Source of the DNA: Palaemon carinicauda
Lineage: Eukaryota; Arthropoda; Malacostraca; Decapoda; Palaemonidae
Assembly (NCBI RefSeq): GCF_036898095.1
Contig: NC_090729.1
Span: forward strand, 148,522,725 to 148,586,724
Reading direction: 5' to 3'
DNA: 64,000 bases
The notes under the pieces are model-generated. The model was not told the origin of the DNA and did no database searches. It saw only the letters and a list, made by a program, of their open reading frames with translations. Within the stretch, counting starts at the first letter, position 1. Each line of letters begins with the position of its first letter. This document shows positions 1-14,678 of the stretch, one piece after another. The translations under genes were made by a program, and so were the position numbers.

Positions 1-609
1 TGGCTGCAGGGTTGTAGGCAGCTGTCTCGTGTAGGGTGATGCCCAGGAGATTCACTAATTAGGGCCACAAAAATTGAGAGGTAAAAGTGATACCCCTGTT
101 AGAAGCAATATGCTCAGGGGTACCAAATCTCGCTATCCACCCTTAGAGTAAGGCAGATGTACATAGGCAGACGTCGCAGTTTGCATGGTGATGGCCACAG
201 GCCAATGAGTGGAGCAGTCAGCGACAGTAAACTGTTAATTACTTCCTTATGACATTTGTAGGGGACCTAGTACGTCGACCTGAATATGGGCAAAATGACT
301 TGGATTGAGGAAAGGTGCCCACTCCTGAATCTGTCTCTCGATGTACTTTTGAAGTTTGGCATGAAGTAAAGGCACAGACCTAATCATTAGCGTCCTTAGT
401 ACTGCCGTGTCAAATAAACTGTCTTTAGTAGCTGTGTGGTAGATTAGGAGTGAGAGGCCATGAATAAAATCAAACATGTCAGCGCATGGGGAGAGGTATC
501 CATGGTTGTGCCCTACCAGTACTGACATCGCAGAGGGTGGTGGCATTGGAGTCATCGAAAAAGACATTTTCTCGACAGAGATGTACAGGGTGTCCTGCAT
601 GCTTAACAT
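1..609 (-). pseudogene. gypsy integrase fragment
   Basis: Integrase inserts the cDNA. The minus strand at 330-250 reads HFAHIQVDVLGPL, the start of the catalytic core, which carries the first Asp of the D,D-35-E triad. Below position 245 the frame is broken, but the translation still resembles the rest of the core, including a phrase near THWP and a DRG-like segment. The gene leaves the window at position 1. Upstream residues 609-330 would be the zinc-binding domain but no clean HHCC pattern is visible. Confidence 0.7.
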
Positions 610-634
610 TCTAGATCTTTTCGTTGGGCTTCTG

Positions 635-1870
635 TCAAAGCATTGTAATCCAATCCCAGGGAAAGGCAGCTAATGTGCGTTTTGACAGGGCATTGGTAAT
701 GGGATTCATTTTCCCAAGTACGCGTTGATGGATGCAGTTGTATTCAGCAATGGCAGAGGTGTGTTGGTATTGACGGGCAGACCAGGACAGACTGTCGAGT
801 GATGGCATACACCAGAGATATGGTGCGAGTGAACAACAAAGAGAGTACCTTCTAAGTAGTGGTGAAAACGATGGACAGCAAAATGCACAGCCAGAAATTT
901 GGGTTATGGGTAAAGTAGCCAGATTCCACCTTGGCCAGTTTTTTACTGAAGAAGGCCAATGGGATGAGCGAGCCATTGACTACCTTCTCGAGTACTTCAC
1001 AAATAGCGACATTGCGAACACCAGTAGAGAGAAGACGAGGGGCAAGTCGCAAGAAAAGCGGGAGCAGCAGTGGTTGATAAGGCATACTTTGCATTTCAGA
1101 AAACTGCTTCTTGAAGGGGACCCCATTTCAGGATTTTGGCTTGTCCTTGTGGGAGGTGCAGAGGGGTGCAGAGGGGTCAAGAGTGGTAGTGATGGCTTGC
1201 AGGAACCAGTAATAATAGTTGATCATATCCAATAACTCTTGCAGTACTTAGACGGTCGAGGGTGTGGGGAAGTTCTGAACAGCTACTACCTTCTCAAGGG
1301 AGGGGGTGGACACCTTCAAGAGTGATATAGTGTCCTAAGAATGATACTTAGTTGGTGCCAAAGATACACTTGTCGTACCGGACTACAAGGCCTATCGGTT
1401 GTGGGAGGTCGAGAACAATACGTAGGTGACGGAGGTGCTACTCTTCGGGGGAAGAGATCACATACATATGTCAATCACGTAGCATACACAGATGGGTAGG
1501 TCCTCTAAGGTGTCATCCATAAGGGGTTGAAAAGTTGCCCAAGCATTAGACAAGCAAAAAGAGGTGTAATTGAAGGTATAAGTACCAAAGAGGGCAGTGA
1601 TAGCAGTCTTGGGAGATTTTCTGGGTTTATAGGCACCTGATGATACTGCATCAAAAGGTCAAGCTTGGACAAAACCTTCGTTTTGTGCAAGTAGTAGGTA
1701 ATGTTAGAGATGTTTGAGAGGGGTTAGTGATCCAGATCTGTTTACATGTTCAGATGTCTAATTCCCATAAGGCTGCAGGGAGCCATCTTTCTTCAGGACG
1801 ATGTGTAAGGGTGACGACCATGGGGTTTAGGGCTTTTGGCAAAGGCCCATTTCTTCCAGTTCGGCGAATG
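635..1870 (-). pseudogene. gypsy reverse transcriptase and RNase H region
   Basis: The polymerase would copy element RNA to DNA, and RNase H would remove the RNA strand. Around 1860-1740 the minus strand reads an RT N-terminal phrase close to LKKDGS..PCG; 1690-1505 gives KVLSKLDLLMQYHQVPI, the motif A region (K-x-D-L). 1094-900 gives AFFSKKLAKVESGYFTHN and 888-700 gives AVHRFHHYLEGTLFVVH, both typical of gypsy RNase H. The pieces lie in at least three frames. The intact YxDD motif was not found. Clearly non-functional. Confidence 0.8.
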
Positions 1871-2173
1871 TTTTTTTAGTGGCCCGAAGCCTGAATCTAG
1901 TAAACACTGGGGACCCCTCACCCCGTTGTCTTGATAAGGTGATAAGAATAGTGCTTAGCGGGAACCGTGGACGTTTGGCGAATTTCAGGATGGAAGAATT
2001 CCTGGTATGATGTGAGGAGGTGGGCGTAAGCCTCTTTAGGTAGGCTGATGTTGGGTGCGAAGTCAGAGGGGGGACGCTGTAGAGTGTGAGCCTATGTTAC
2101 CTAATCATTGATGCCCTACATCAACCAGTTGGGGGGAAATGTTCGAGGAAATCCACACCAAGTAGTGGCAATG

Positions 2174-3110
2174 TTACGTCGACAACAAGAAATTTTCAAT
2201 GGTATTTGGTGGTCCCATTGATAGTGCGATTGTCTTGTACATGTTGGTGGGGATCTCAGATCCATTGGTACCTACTACACGGACGTCAGCAGGCTTAGAA
2301 TAATTACAACACCAGTTTCTACCCAAAAACCGCACACCCATACCAGCATCACATAAAAAAAAAAGATTAGTGACATGGGAGGCCTCTGCCACAAGCGATG
2401 GCCTACTTATACATTTTCTTACCACCAACAATCGTCCACACATTTCTTCGCAGCAACCCTGCATCTGGTTGGGCCTCAGTAAGTGGCTGGAGAGGTCATT
2501 GGTTGGGGCGTGAGCGAGGGGTGGCATATGTGGGTGGTGGGATGCTTTGTCGCCGCTCCCGCATGTCACAGGATAAGCGTCCGAGTCTTATGTTATTCAC
2601 CTCTGTCTCGGCCAGTGTTGAGTCGTTGTCCTCTTCCTTAGGAGAGGAGGCGTTGATGGAAGTCTTGAATGTAGTGAAGAGACTGTCCATAAGGGCATTG
2701 ACTTTGGTCATCAGGTCCTTTAGGGGTAAGGTATCGATATCGGGGATAGCAGCACGTACAGACTCTGGTAGGCGTTGTACCCGAAGGTTATGAAGAAAAC
2801 TCACTTCCCGAGGAGAGCCATCTGCAGCAGCTTGCAAGCAAGTGATACTGGTCATTTCCCTGAGAGCCTTTTGGCCACCCAATGGCTATTGAGAGAGCTG
2901 AAAAACCTTGGCTATATGGGAGGGTGGCGATAGTGAGTACTGCTCCAGGATTTTATTTTAGGGTGTCATGCTGTATTGGAGGGTACCCTTTGTCACAAAG
3001 CCAATCAGTGACTTCTGGGAACGTGTCCTCCGAGATCACAGCGAGGACATAGTCTGCTTTGCTCGGTCTAGGATTTTTTGGCGCAGACTTTCTGCCGTAA
3101 GACAAAATAT
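2174..3110 (-). pseudogene. gypsy gag and protease region
   Basis: Gag would package the RNA and the aspartic protease would process the polyprotein. The minus strand from about 3110 gives a gag-like stretch with a phrase like EDTFPEVTDWLCDKGYPP, then in another frame a capsid C-terminal phrase resembling LRVQRLPESVRAAIPD near 2790-2750. The protease follows around 2450-2180: FLCDAGMGVRFL replaces the usual active-site D-S/T-G-A, so the catalytic site is altered. At least two frameshifts and a stop break the region. Assignment as gag is by resemblance to other arthropod gypsy gags and by position. Confidence 0.65.
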
Positions 3111-3169
3111 TTTTGTGCACACTAGCTGGCACACGACTTTATTCTTTATTAGAATCTCTGAATAAATCT

Positions 3170-6190
<3,021 letters not shown>

Positions 6191-6255
<65 letters not shown>
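6191..6255. repeat. (GA)n microsatellite
   Basis: About 65 bp of GA repeats with one early interruption. Confidence 0.98.
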
Positions 6256-6256
<1 letters not shown>

Positions 6257-6504
6257 CATCGAATGTAATCTATTTGCAGGTTATTATATATGGTACTTAC
6301 ATTGAACGAAGACTAAAAATAATGGCGATCTTGTACGCGTGCCTACACACGAGTCCATAACGTGATATACTGTATATATAAATTATGAATAATAGTCATG
6401 TACATCTGAGCTCTGCCCCCACATACAAAGAGAATGTGCAGATGTATAGGGATGCATATCAGGTACGGACAGTAGACGAATTCATATGTGCAGATATTAT
6501 ATAT

Positions 6505-6526
6505 ACACAAACACACACACACACAC

Positions 6527-6558
<32 letters not shown>

Positions 6559-6622
6559 ATATATTATATATATATATATATACATATATATACATATACA
6601 TATACATATATATATATATATA
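6505..6622. repeat. (CA)n/(TA)n compound microsatellite
   Basis: A short CA run passes into interrupted TA/CATA runs and abuts the left end of the first DIRS element exactly, so the element appears to have inserted into this microsatellite. Confidence 0.95.
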
Positions 6623-6993
6623 GGATTTTGAGCGAAGCGAAAAATCTATTTTTGGGTGAGATGGCCATGTCGTCCTGATGGAAGTTCCTATAGGGTAGCT
6701 TCCTAGGGTATATTATAACTACGGCGATATTCCCAGAGAATTTACCTTAAGGTACCCAGAATTCTAACTCCTGGAGCGAATATTCCTAATGAAAGGGATA
6801 TCGCGACATATCAGAGGACGTATTCTTGACACGCCACATGGCAATCTGCACCCCAAACAGAGATAACACATCGAGGGGTCAATTGGCAAGAAACGAAAAT
6901 GGGAAAGAAAAAGGGGGAGCCGCTCCCAAGGCTCCCTCTTCTCCAGTTTCGTAAGCGTGCCTGGCGCCAATCCTGGCGCCATCTGTATTCCTT
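6623..6993. repeat. left inverted terminal repeat, DIRS copy 1
   Basis: Starts GGATTTTGAGCGAAGCG and ends at CTGTATTCCTT. It is the reverse complement of 14819-15162 with few differences, plus extra terminal bases (GATTTTGAGCGAAGCGAAAAATC) missing from the right copy. This inequality is typical of DIRS-1. Confidence 0.95.
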
Positions 6994-7070
6994 GTAGCGT
7001 ACACGAGGTGCTATAGATACTGTATGTAGGGAGGGGTCCTACAGCCCTTTCATAGAAAGGGAAGGGCGGG

Positions 7071-7166
7071 TCCATCAGGACGACATGGCCATCTCACCCA
7101 AAAATAGATTTTTCGCTTCGCTCAAAATCCGTTTTTTGGGCTCAAGCCATGTCGTCCTAATGGAAG
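7071..7166. repeat. internal complementary region, DIRS copy 1
   Basis: The sequence is the reverse complement of the left element end followed directly by the reverse complement of the right end, joined at ATCCGTTTTTTGGG. In the DIRS replication model this segment templates the joining of the two cDNA ends into a circle. The join implies that a CGG-like sequence links the ends in the circle. Confidence 0.93.
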
Positions 7167-7749
7167 TATACCAGAGCATTACTGTATCTGTGGATTCTCA
7201 GAACGTGCCGTACTCCCCGGAGGTAATTTTTCCCGGTCGACTAGACCTAGAGACCTAAGATGTTACCGTTATACATCTTTTCAACTAACCATAAACCATG
7301 TTAGAGCTTCCTGCCCCCTACAGGGAAGAGTCCTACTAGACTCTGGAAAAGTCTCGAAGAGTACATATACCTATGTATGAATACCAGGCAAGCTAATATA
7401 GTGGTCTCACCCTATATTAAGTAAAGCATAGTTTGTAAAGAACCACTGCGTCAATATGAAATATCGACCAGTTCTCCGCACAATACTTGTATTGGACAAA
7501 GGTTTATATCCGCATAGGAGGAAGCTGAAAATCCGCCACCATCCCCTTATGGGGTGGAATCCTCCCGCTAAGGGAAAGCATAAACCAATGCAACATAGCT
7601 TGCATACAGGAACAATCTATTAGAATTATCCCAGATAAATATACATAGAATGAATGCTCAATTATATCAATAAATTGACACAGGTGAAGGAGACGCAAGG
7701 TTCTCAAGAACAAGTTTATTGACAGACAATAAACAGACAGGTTAGCAAC

Positions 7750-7842
<93 letters not shown>

Positions 7843-8159
7843 AAGAGGATAACCAGAACTTAAAGCATAAGTATGATAGTAAACAGAAACTTGTTTATCT
7901 GAAAGAAAAACATTAGTGCCACTTTTAAGATACCGAGGTATCAAGGTCAGAAAAGTCTGTGTTACTGATCAATTACATTAGCGTTAGAAACGCTCGGCAC
8001 ACATGTCTGCACTTAGGCTAGGTTCACCTTTGGAAGTGGAACAGTCAACGTGGGCACCTAAGTGCCCTCACTTAGTTTGTAGCACAGTATGTAACTACAC
8101 ACTCACCCTGGAATTAATCGTCCCAATTAAAACCACTGTTCCTCGCAGAGTTAAACAGC
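7167..8159. other. DIRS 3' non-coding region with (TA)n at 7752-7840
   Basis: Between the internal complementary region and the recombinase there is no coding signature. A (TA)n tract of about 90 bp inside the element has no counterpart in copy 2, so it expanded after the copies diverged. Confidence 0.75.
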
Positions 8160-8930
8160 AGGGTTAACGACGCAACCCACTGCTACCAAAGAACTCTTTA
8201 GTTGCTCCACTTGCTTCGCATAGTGGCGAAAGAACACTCTGGAAGACTTCCAGCCAGTGTATGAACGAAGATGTTCAAAATCCATACCATTAAGGAAATT
8301 TAAGGATGAAGCAACTTTCCTCGGATCGTGACCTGCGGGTGTACTGTCAGGATCCGCTCTGCGAATAAAATATGCGATTTTTCGCCCTGAGTTGATTCAG
8401 TGATAAATTTGAGCCTGTTGTTTCTCCCCTGAATAGTTGACCACCCTTGAAGTCTGAAGTTCTATGAAGATAGACCTTTAGGCATTCTACTGGACATAGA
8501 GATGCATCTTCTTTCAGAGGGCAGATTCTTCAGGGACCCCACCTGTTGGTGGGTAACTCATTTTTGGCGAGAAAAGTAGGCTCCGGAAACAGGTTCAGTT
8601 CTCCCCCATCCAGGAACTGAACACGACCTTCCTCTCTCGAGAGGGCTACAATCTCACTAACCCTGGCACCGGACGCGAGTGCAAATAGGAAAATAACTTT
8701 TTGGGTCAAATCCTTTAACGCACCCTCCTCATTGCTCAACAGAGAAGCGAAATGAAGAACTTTGTCTAAAGACCATGAAATGGGCTTTGGAGGTGCTGAA
8801 GGTCTGAGCCTAGCGCAGGCTTTCGAAGCTTTATTGCCTTCTAGTAGATTTGCACATACATTCCTCTAGGAAGTCTATGCTGGCTTTCGAAATCCCGAAA
8901 CGCTTTCTCACCGCTAGGGAGAGAAAATCA
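8160..8930 (-). pseudogene. DIRS tyrosine recombinase, copy 1, internally deleted
   Basis: The enzyme would recombine the circular DNA into the genome. The N-terminus HDFLSLAVRKRFGIS begins near 8930. The catalytic part shows ASGARVSEIVALS near 8670-8630 with the first catalytic Arg, then GHDPRK (His-x-x-Arg box) near 8340-8320, YTGW and finally RHYAKQ with the nucleophile Tyr near 8220. Compared with copy 2, about 190 bp are missing around 8840, removing most of the core-binding (SAM-like) domain; a stop follows at the deletion. A frameshift near 8375 separates the last boxes. All catalytic residues can be found, but the gene cannot give a whole protein. Confidence 0.88.
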
Positions 8931-10750
8931 TGCGCTGCAGGGTCCGGGTTTTCTGTGATGAAGCGCAGACAGTAGACTTCTGGACTCGCTGGGTCAGAAC
9001 TGGATCTGGTAGCGGTAGAAACTTCAGCCGTAGTTCCAATGCCAGGGGGAACCACACGCTGTTCGGCCACTTGTGGGCCACTATTGCCGCTACCCCCTTG
9101 AAGGATCTCAGTTTGTTGAGGACCCTCAACAGAAGGTTGTGAGGAGGGAACAGATAATTCCTGGACCATCTGTTCCAGTCGAGGGACATCGCGTCCACTG
9201 CTTCCGCTAAGGGGTCCTCGTACGGGGACACGTACAGGGGCAACTTCTTGTTGTCTTTCGTCGCAAAGAGGTCTATCTGCAGTTCTGGGACTTGACTCAA
9301 GATGGAGAATGATCCTGCGTCTAGAGACCATTCCGACTCTATCGGTGTGAACCTGGATAGAGCGTCCGCTGTCACATTGCGGACTCCTTGAAGGTGAACT
9401 GCCGACAGGTACCACTTCTTTTCCGCCAATCGGAAGATGGCCAACATCACCTGGTTGAGAGGTGGTGACCTTGATCCATGTCGATTCAAGCATCTCACAA
9501 CTACCTCGCTGTCCAGCACCCACTATATGTGGATCGAGTGACGCGGGGAGACTTTCTTTAAGGTAAGGAGCACTGCCATAGCTTCTAGAAAGTTTATGAG
9601 AAAGGCCTTGAATAGCTTGGACCAAGTCCCCTGGACTTTTTTTCCGATGAGAGTGACCTCCCCATCCCTCCTTCGAGGCGTCTGAGTGAATTGTCACCGA
9701 CGGGGGAGGTGGCTGAAGAAGAACCGACTTTTGTAGATGTCTGGCTTGGGACCAAGGCCTGAGAAGAGTACGTAGACGAAACGGAACTGGTCTTCTCAGA
9801 TCTCTTCGCGCGTTTGATGCATAACTTCTCCAAACTCTGGTTGCATCCTTTAGCTGTGCTCTTAGCACCGGGTCTGTCACCGAAGCAAACTGGAGAGAAC
9901 ACAGTACTCTCTCCTGCTCGCGTCTTCATATCCTTTCAGAATCTAGAAGTCTCTTGACAGACCCCGCTATCTCCTTCCTTTCTTCGCCGGGATGGAGAAA
10001 CGGTGTGACATTAGGTCCCAGTGGATTCCCAGCCACTGGAACTTTTGAGATGGAGAAAGTCGAGACTTTTTTTCTTTTGATCTTGAAGCCTAGAAACTCT
10101 AGGAACTGGATCTCATAAATGGAAGCTTGCAAGCATTCTGTCTTGGATGCTGCAAACACCAGCCAGTCGTCCAGGTAGGCTACTACCTGAATTCCCTTTA
10201 GGCGTAATTGCTTGAGAGCTACGCTCGCAAACTTTGAAGATCCTTGGAGCTATATTTAGCCCGAATGGCATGGCTCTGAAGGTGTATAGTCTTCGTTGTA
10301 GCTTGAACCCTAGGTAGGGGGAGAGTCGACGGTTGATTGGAACGTGCCAATAGGCGTCTGACAAGTCTATGTAGACGGTATATGCCCTCTTGGGCAGTAA
10401 GGTCCTTATGTGTTGCAGTGTTAGCATCTTGAACTTGCAGTTCACTATGAACTTGTTGAGTGGCAACAAGTACAGAATGACTCTGAGTTTTTCCCAGAGT
10501 CCTTCTTGGGAACACAAAACAGCCTCCCTTGGAATTTGATGGACTTTACCCTTCGGATCACTTTATTCCTCCAACAAATCTTGAATGTACTCCTCCAGAA
10601 CGGGGGTGGAGTGTTGGAAAAACCGAGGGCACGGGGGTGGAGTGCTGTACCAGCTCCAGCCCAGTCCATTCTTGAGTAGGCTGTGGGCCCAGGGATCGAA
10701 GGTCCACCGATCCCGAAAATTCTGAAGTCTCCCTCCTACCGGTATCACCT
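8876..10750 (-). pseudogene. DIRS reverse transcriptase-RNase H, copy 1
   Basis: Copies the element RNA. The frame opens near the end of gag with phrases such as GGRLQNFRDRWTFDPWAHS and VLEEYIQDLLEE. The RT palm is readable: YIDLSDAYWHVPI (motif A) near 10380, FRAMPFGLNIAP (motif B) near 10270 and YLDDW (motif C) near 10170, which is intact but in a shifted frame. RNase H follows with IHSDASKEGWGGHS near 9690 and LSAVHLQGVRNVTADALSR near 9370, then PELQIDLFATKDN. At least four frame changes and a stop at 10563 disable it. DIRS RNase H lies directly after RT as here. Confidence 0.92.
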
Positions 10751-12698
10751 CACTTGAACTGTTGTCCAGAGGTCTTGCCTCCCTGACCGCGACCACCCCT
10801 GAATCCCCTTCCCCTTGAGGGGCGCCTAGATGAGCCTCTGGCTGTTCCTCTAGGCTTTGCTCGAAAGGAAGTTGACTGCCCTTCGAACGTTGGGTTGAAT
10901 GCCGGGGACTGCGTCGACACGGCCTGGGGTACCCACTGGAAAGTGGTCGGGGTTTGTGCCACCATCTGGGGCACTGAAGGCATCGGCAATTGCTGTAGCT
11001 GTTCAACTGGCTTGGCTGGCCAAGACGGTAGCCTAGTTCTCTTAGTCTTCCTCTTTGGTTGGGGACCCTCATCCGGGGAAGACTCTCTCTTGATAGACAG
11101 GCCCCACTTCTGGAGAAGATTTCTATTCTCCGTGGCGGCCTTATCCACAACTTCTTTGACCAATTCGCTAGGGAAAAGGTCTTTGCCCCAAATGTTGGAG
11201 GAGATTAGTTTCCTTGGCTCGTGCCTCACCGTAGCCGAGGTGAACACGAACTCCCTACAAGCTCTCCTCGCCCTGACGAAGCTGTAAAGATCCTTCGTCA
11301 CTGTGGCCAGATGAATCTTGGCCACTACCATGAACATTTCATGGACCTTGGGGTCACTTGCCATCGTCTCAAGAGTGGTCTGAAGAGACATTGAGGCAGC
11401 CAGTCTTTCTTTTGTCTCGAGCTCTCTCCGCAAAAGAAAATCAGACAGCTTAGGGAGGTTCTCACCGAACTGACGTCCGGCAATATCAGCCTCTAACTTC
11501 CCGACTGAGAAGGTAATATGGACGTCCTTTCAGTCCTTGTGGTCCATGGGTAGGGCCAGCGACAAGAGTTTACACTCCTCCAGGGAGGGGCAAGGCTTGC
11601 CAGCCTCGACTGCTTTTAAAACAGCCGCAAACCCTTTCTGCAAAAAGGGGAAGGCTCTAGCAGGAGAGGACACAAAGGAAGGGAGCTTCTTACTCAATGC
11701 AGCTACCTTTGAGTTTGTGAAGCCCCTCTCTTTCATCGAAGATGAAAGCAAAGCTTGAGCCTTAGCATGGTCCATCACTATGACCTCCTTCGGCTCTGTC
11801 TCCTCCTTTGAAGCTGGTTCCTTCCTCAACCGGACATAACAGTCCGGATATGACCCTTTGCTGGGCCAGAATTCCATCTCCTCAAGGGGAACTGAACCCA
11901 GTTTATCCGACATGACGATCTTTCCAGTCGTCATCGGCATGTGCTCAGCAAATCTCCACGGGTTAGCATCTGAGCACAAGGGAAGGTCTTTCACATTGAG
12001 CCTTTTCTGGGGCCCACGTGATGCTGCAAGCTTCTGCATCTGCAGTTCCATTGCAGCCGCCTTCTCCATATTCTCCTTCTGCATTTGTTGGATCATTCCA
12101 ACAATGGAGGAGAGGGCCTGTCCCAGCTCTACTGGGAGAGCGGACGATGTTGAGGGAATAGGTTCAGGGATCAGAACCGGAGTAGCCGACACCTCGTCGG
12201 CTTCTTCCTCTACAATGTCTGGGGCTTGATCTTCATCCCGGCCTCCTGCCAGGAGGTCTTCCTCCAAACGCTCGGACACGTCTGACATCCTGTCGTCCAA
12301 CTGGATGTCTTGCAAGGCGACCGCCACTTCAGCATCCACCTGGATCTGAACTAGGGGATCTCCTCTTGAGGCTGGGGAATCACTGCATCAACTGATGCCC
12401 TAGGGAAAAGGTAAGCCCTCATCTTCTCACTTGGAAGATAAGGTCCAGAGGTGTTCTTCTGGAAGCCCCTTACCCAGGTGCGAAGCTTCTCCCTAGCTAT
12501 ATCCCTTGATTCCGCTGTCCTAGGGGAATCAAAAGCCTCAGTAATCAGGTTAGAGCACACGGTACATACCTGGGGGTCCCAATACCGGAGATCACCCTTG
12601 GAGACAGCGCATGCTGCGTGCCTCCTACATAACTCATGTCCGCAGAAGTTCTTACTGCGGACGTTGAAGAAAGCACTTCCGCACTTCGGACGTACCTC
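10750..12698 (-). pseudogene. DIRS gag-like ORF1, second exon, copy 1
   Basis: A structural RNA-binding protein. The reading frame begins exactly at a splice-acceptor sequence (12701-12699) and carries a Cys/His-rich N-terminal segment (KCGSAFFNVRSKNFCGH, then a C-x2-C near 12570), a central acidic and coiled region, a conserved block near 11330-11170 (ARRACREFVF, LISSNIWGKDLFP), and an Arg-Gly-rich tail (RGRGFRGGRGQGG) that suits nucleic-acid binding. Two frameshifts, near 12360 and 11530-11440, split it. The first Met after the acceptor lies about 80 codons in, so an upstream exon is needed. Copy 2 matches from the acceptor onward and not before it. Confidence 0.8.
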
Positions 12699-14678
12699 CT
12701 GCAAAGAGAAGAAATTTCCAAGAGTATCAAGTGAACTACGTATCACTGGATATGCACAGTTAGCATAACAAATCAGAAAGGAAAGACACACACTTGTGTT
12801 TTCCCCCACAACCAATTGTTGCAGCCTTCCAGATAATAAAATCGTATGGTTAATCTCTTCTAGAATAACCAATGAGAAGTTTCCAGAGGAAACAGGTGGA
12901 GCTCACACCTAAGCAAGGATTTTAAAATCCCGGATAATAGACAAGAAAGAACTCACTTTCTTATCTGTAAGGCAACAGCAAAGGGCTGTGCAAGACAACA
13001 CAAAAGTGTTAGAACACACAGTGCTGTACCAAAACTTATACTATAGTTTTCTTCGTACAGTATATGTTATACTGAAGAATACTAGTACAGTATAGAAGGT
13101 TATGTGCCGGCCGGCACACACCATAACTAGCTTTAAAGTATACTACTTAACAGCTATAAGGCGGCAGAACGCTGGTTCAAATGCATGTGCCGGCCGGCAG
13201 TAACTGCCGGCCGGCAACAGCCAATGTCGGCTACACAAGGTAGCACCCGGCTGCCGGCCACTGCTCCTAGCGACCGGCAGACAAGGGCTGACATTAGCCG
13301 GCCGGCAAAGGTAAACAACCGATGCCAGCCAGCAGTAAAAGAACCAGAGGACTACGACTGCCCGGCTGCCGGCCTCATAGGCCGGCAGCCGTGTCGGGTA
13401 CAGCACTAGAAAAAAACAGAATGGATGCCGGGATAAGAGCGTAAACTACCTCCAAGCCAGGCAATCCGAAAGAGTGCATATAAGGAAGGGGAGAATCTAA
13501 TTCAGGCTTCCTGACCAATGCCGTCTGGCTCTACAGGCAGGCATGGATGAGGGACCAAGGGAGGTCCGGGCAGCACTCAAAGCAGAAGACCCTTGCCGGC
13601 CGGCAGACTCTGCCGGCCGGCAAGGGACTGAGTCAATTCCACATCCTAACCTACCCTAGGTCCAGATGTAGAATGACGTACAGTACTGTAATGGCTAGGC
13701 CATTACGGAGATAGAGGGGGAAGGGACAAAAGAGGGTCCTACCAACCTTGCTTTAGTGAAGGATCACCCGCAGCCAAGAAAACTCATCTTAGCCTAAGGG
13801 AGATCCAAGGAGGGAGGCCAGCAATACTTGCCAGCTCCCAAAGAACCAAAGCAAGGAAGGTGTTGCTACTCCCAGGGAAAGGATCTTATCCTCCCACCGA
13901 GAACAGCAACAAGGACTAGTCTGCTAGATCACAAAAGAAGGAATCATCTCGTACAGAAACCTTCGGTAGTGACCTAAGGAGGCTAAGCCTCCTATGTCTG
14001 TGTCAGGCCAGCGAGGGAGACTCTACCCCAAGCCAGACAAACACAGACTCAGACTAAAAACTCTGTTGTTCTGTCCCTCTCAAACCAGACTTACTGGAAC
14101 AGGAAGGTACAGTAACACCCCAGTATAGTTTTATCGAAAGTTAATTCAGATAAACCACTTAGGGATAAGCCCAAGGCTTAAACAGAGGGAAAGGGATTGC
14201 ATACCTTCTCCGAAGAAAAGAAAGCAACCAGGGAGTATGAGAAAGTATACTAAGGCTCCATAAGCAACTTAGCCTAGGCACCAAGAGAATCGATTACCTA
14301 AATCACCGAAACTCACTCGTATACTATCTTGGAAATATTCAACATAATCTTAAATGTATAAAAAACAGCCTAAAGCTTCAATAAAATTTTAATACACTCT
14401 GAAAACCAAAATCATGCAGGAAGTACTAGGACCAAACGACTAGGCTACATGGCCTAGCGTAGGCCAGAGTTGGCGAATACTTCGCCAAAATAATACTAAA
14501 GCACGAAAGGAAATCCTATGTAACGCTAAATAGCTAAAATTTATTAAAGCAAAACAACCGGGAATGTCGCTCTGGCTAACTAAAACTCATACCTAGCGAG
14601 CGACAGCGTCCATGACGCCTCCGGTGGGCAACGGCTCTTGTAACAAAGATTAATACTATTAATCACATAAAAATTTAC
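12699..14678 (-). other. inferred gag intron / 5' non-coding region, DIRS copy 1
   Basis: A GT...AG interval of 1,980 nt on the minus strand. The acceptor has a strong pyrimidine tract (TTTCTTCTCTTTGCAG). It contains the cluster of palindromic GCCGGC motifs at 13100-13630 and no other ORF of note. ORFs within the GC-rich part are chance. Confidence 0.55.
13105..13625. repeat. cluster of GCCGGCCGGCA motifs
   Basis: At least six copies of the self-complementary GCCGGCCGGC core, several in pairs (13188-13218, 13590-13622), in an otherwise moderately GC segment. Related but diverged motifs occupy the same place in DIRS copy 2 (26890-27800). Confidence 0.8.

Larger units (their letters stand above)
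1..3115 (-). mobile_element. Ty3/gypsy LTR retrotransposon remnant, truncated by window edge
   Basis: Reading down the minus strand, pieces of gag, aspartic protease, reverse transcriptase, RNase H and integrase occur in the standard Ty3/gypsy order, but they lie in different frames with many stops. This is a long-dead copy. The integrase runs off position 1, so the 3' LTR is outside the window. No LTR was recognised upstream of gag; an AATAAAG-like sequence on the minus strand near 3140 could belong to one, but this is weak. Family-level assignment rests on the domain order and on RNase H and RT phrases. Confidence 0.85.

Noticed and set aside
6764..7075. ORF repeated at 14831-15049 that looked like a conserved gene
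   Set aside because: It lies in the DIRS inverted terminal repeats, so the duplication is explained by the repeat. The pair 20778-20966 and 28860-29072 is explained the same way.
8831..9880. 349-codon ORF across the DIRS RNase H
   Set aside because: Only its two ends follow the true coding frame (RNase H start and recombinase start); the middle is a shifted frame overlapping the real one at 8914-9519.
13143..13409. ORFs on both strands in the GC-rich part of DIRS copy 1 (and 27451-28032 in copy 2)
   Set aside because: Produced by palindromic GCCGGC motifs; the peptides are not conserved between the two DIRS copies.
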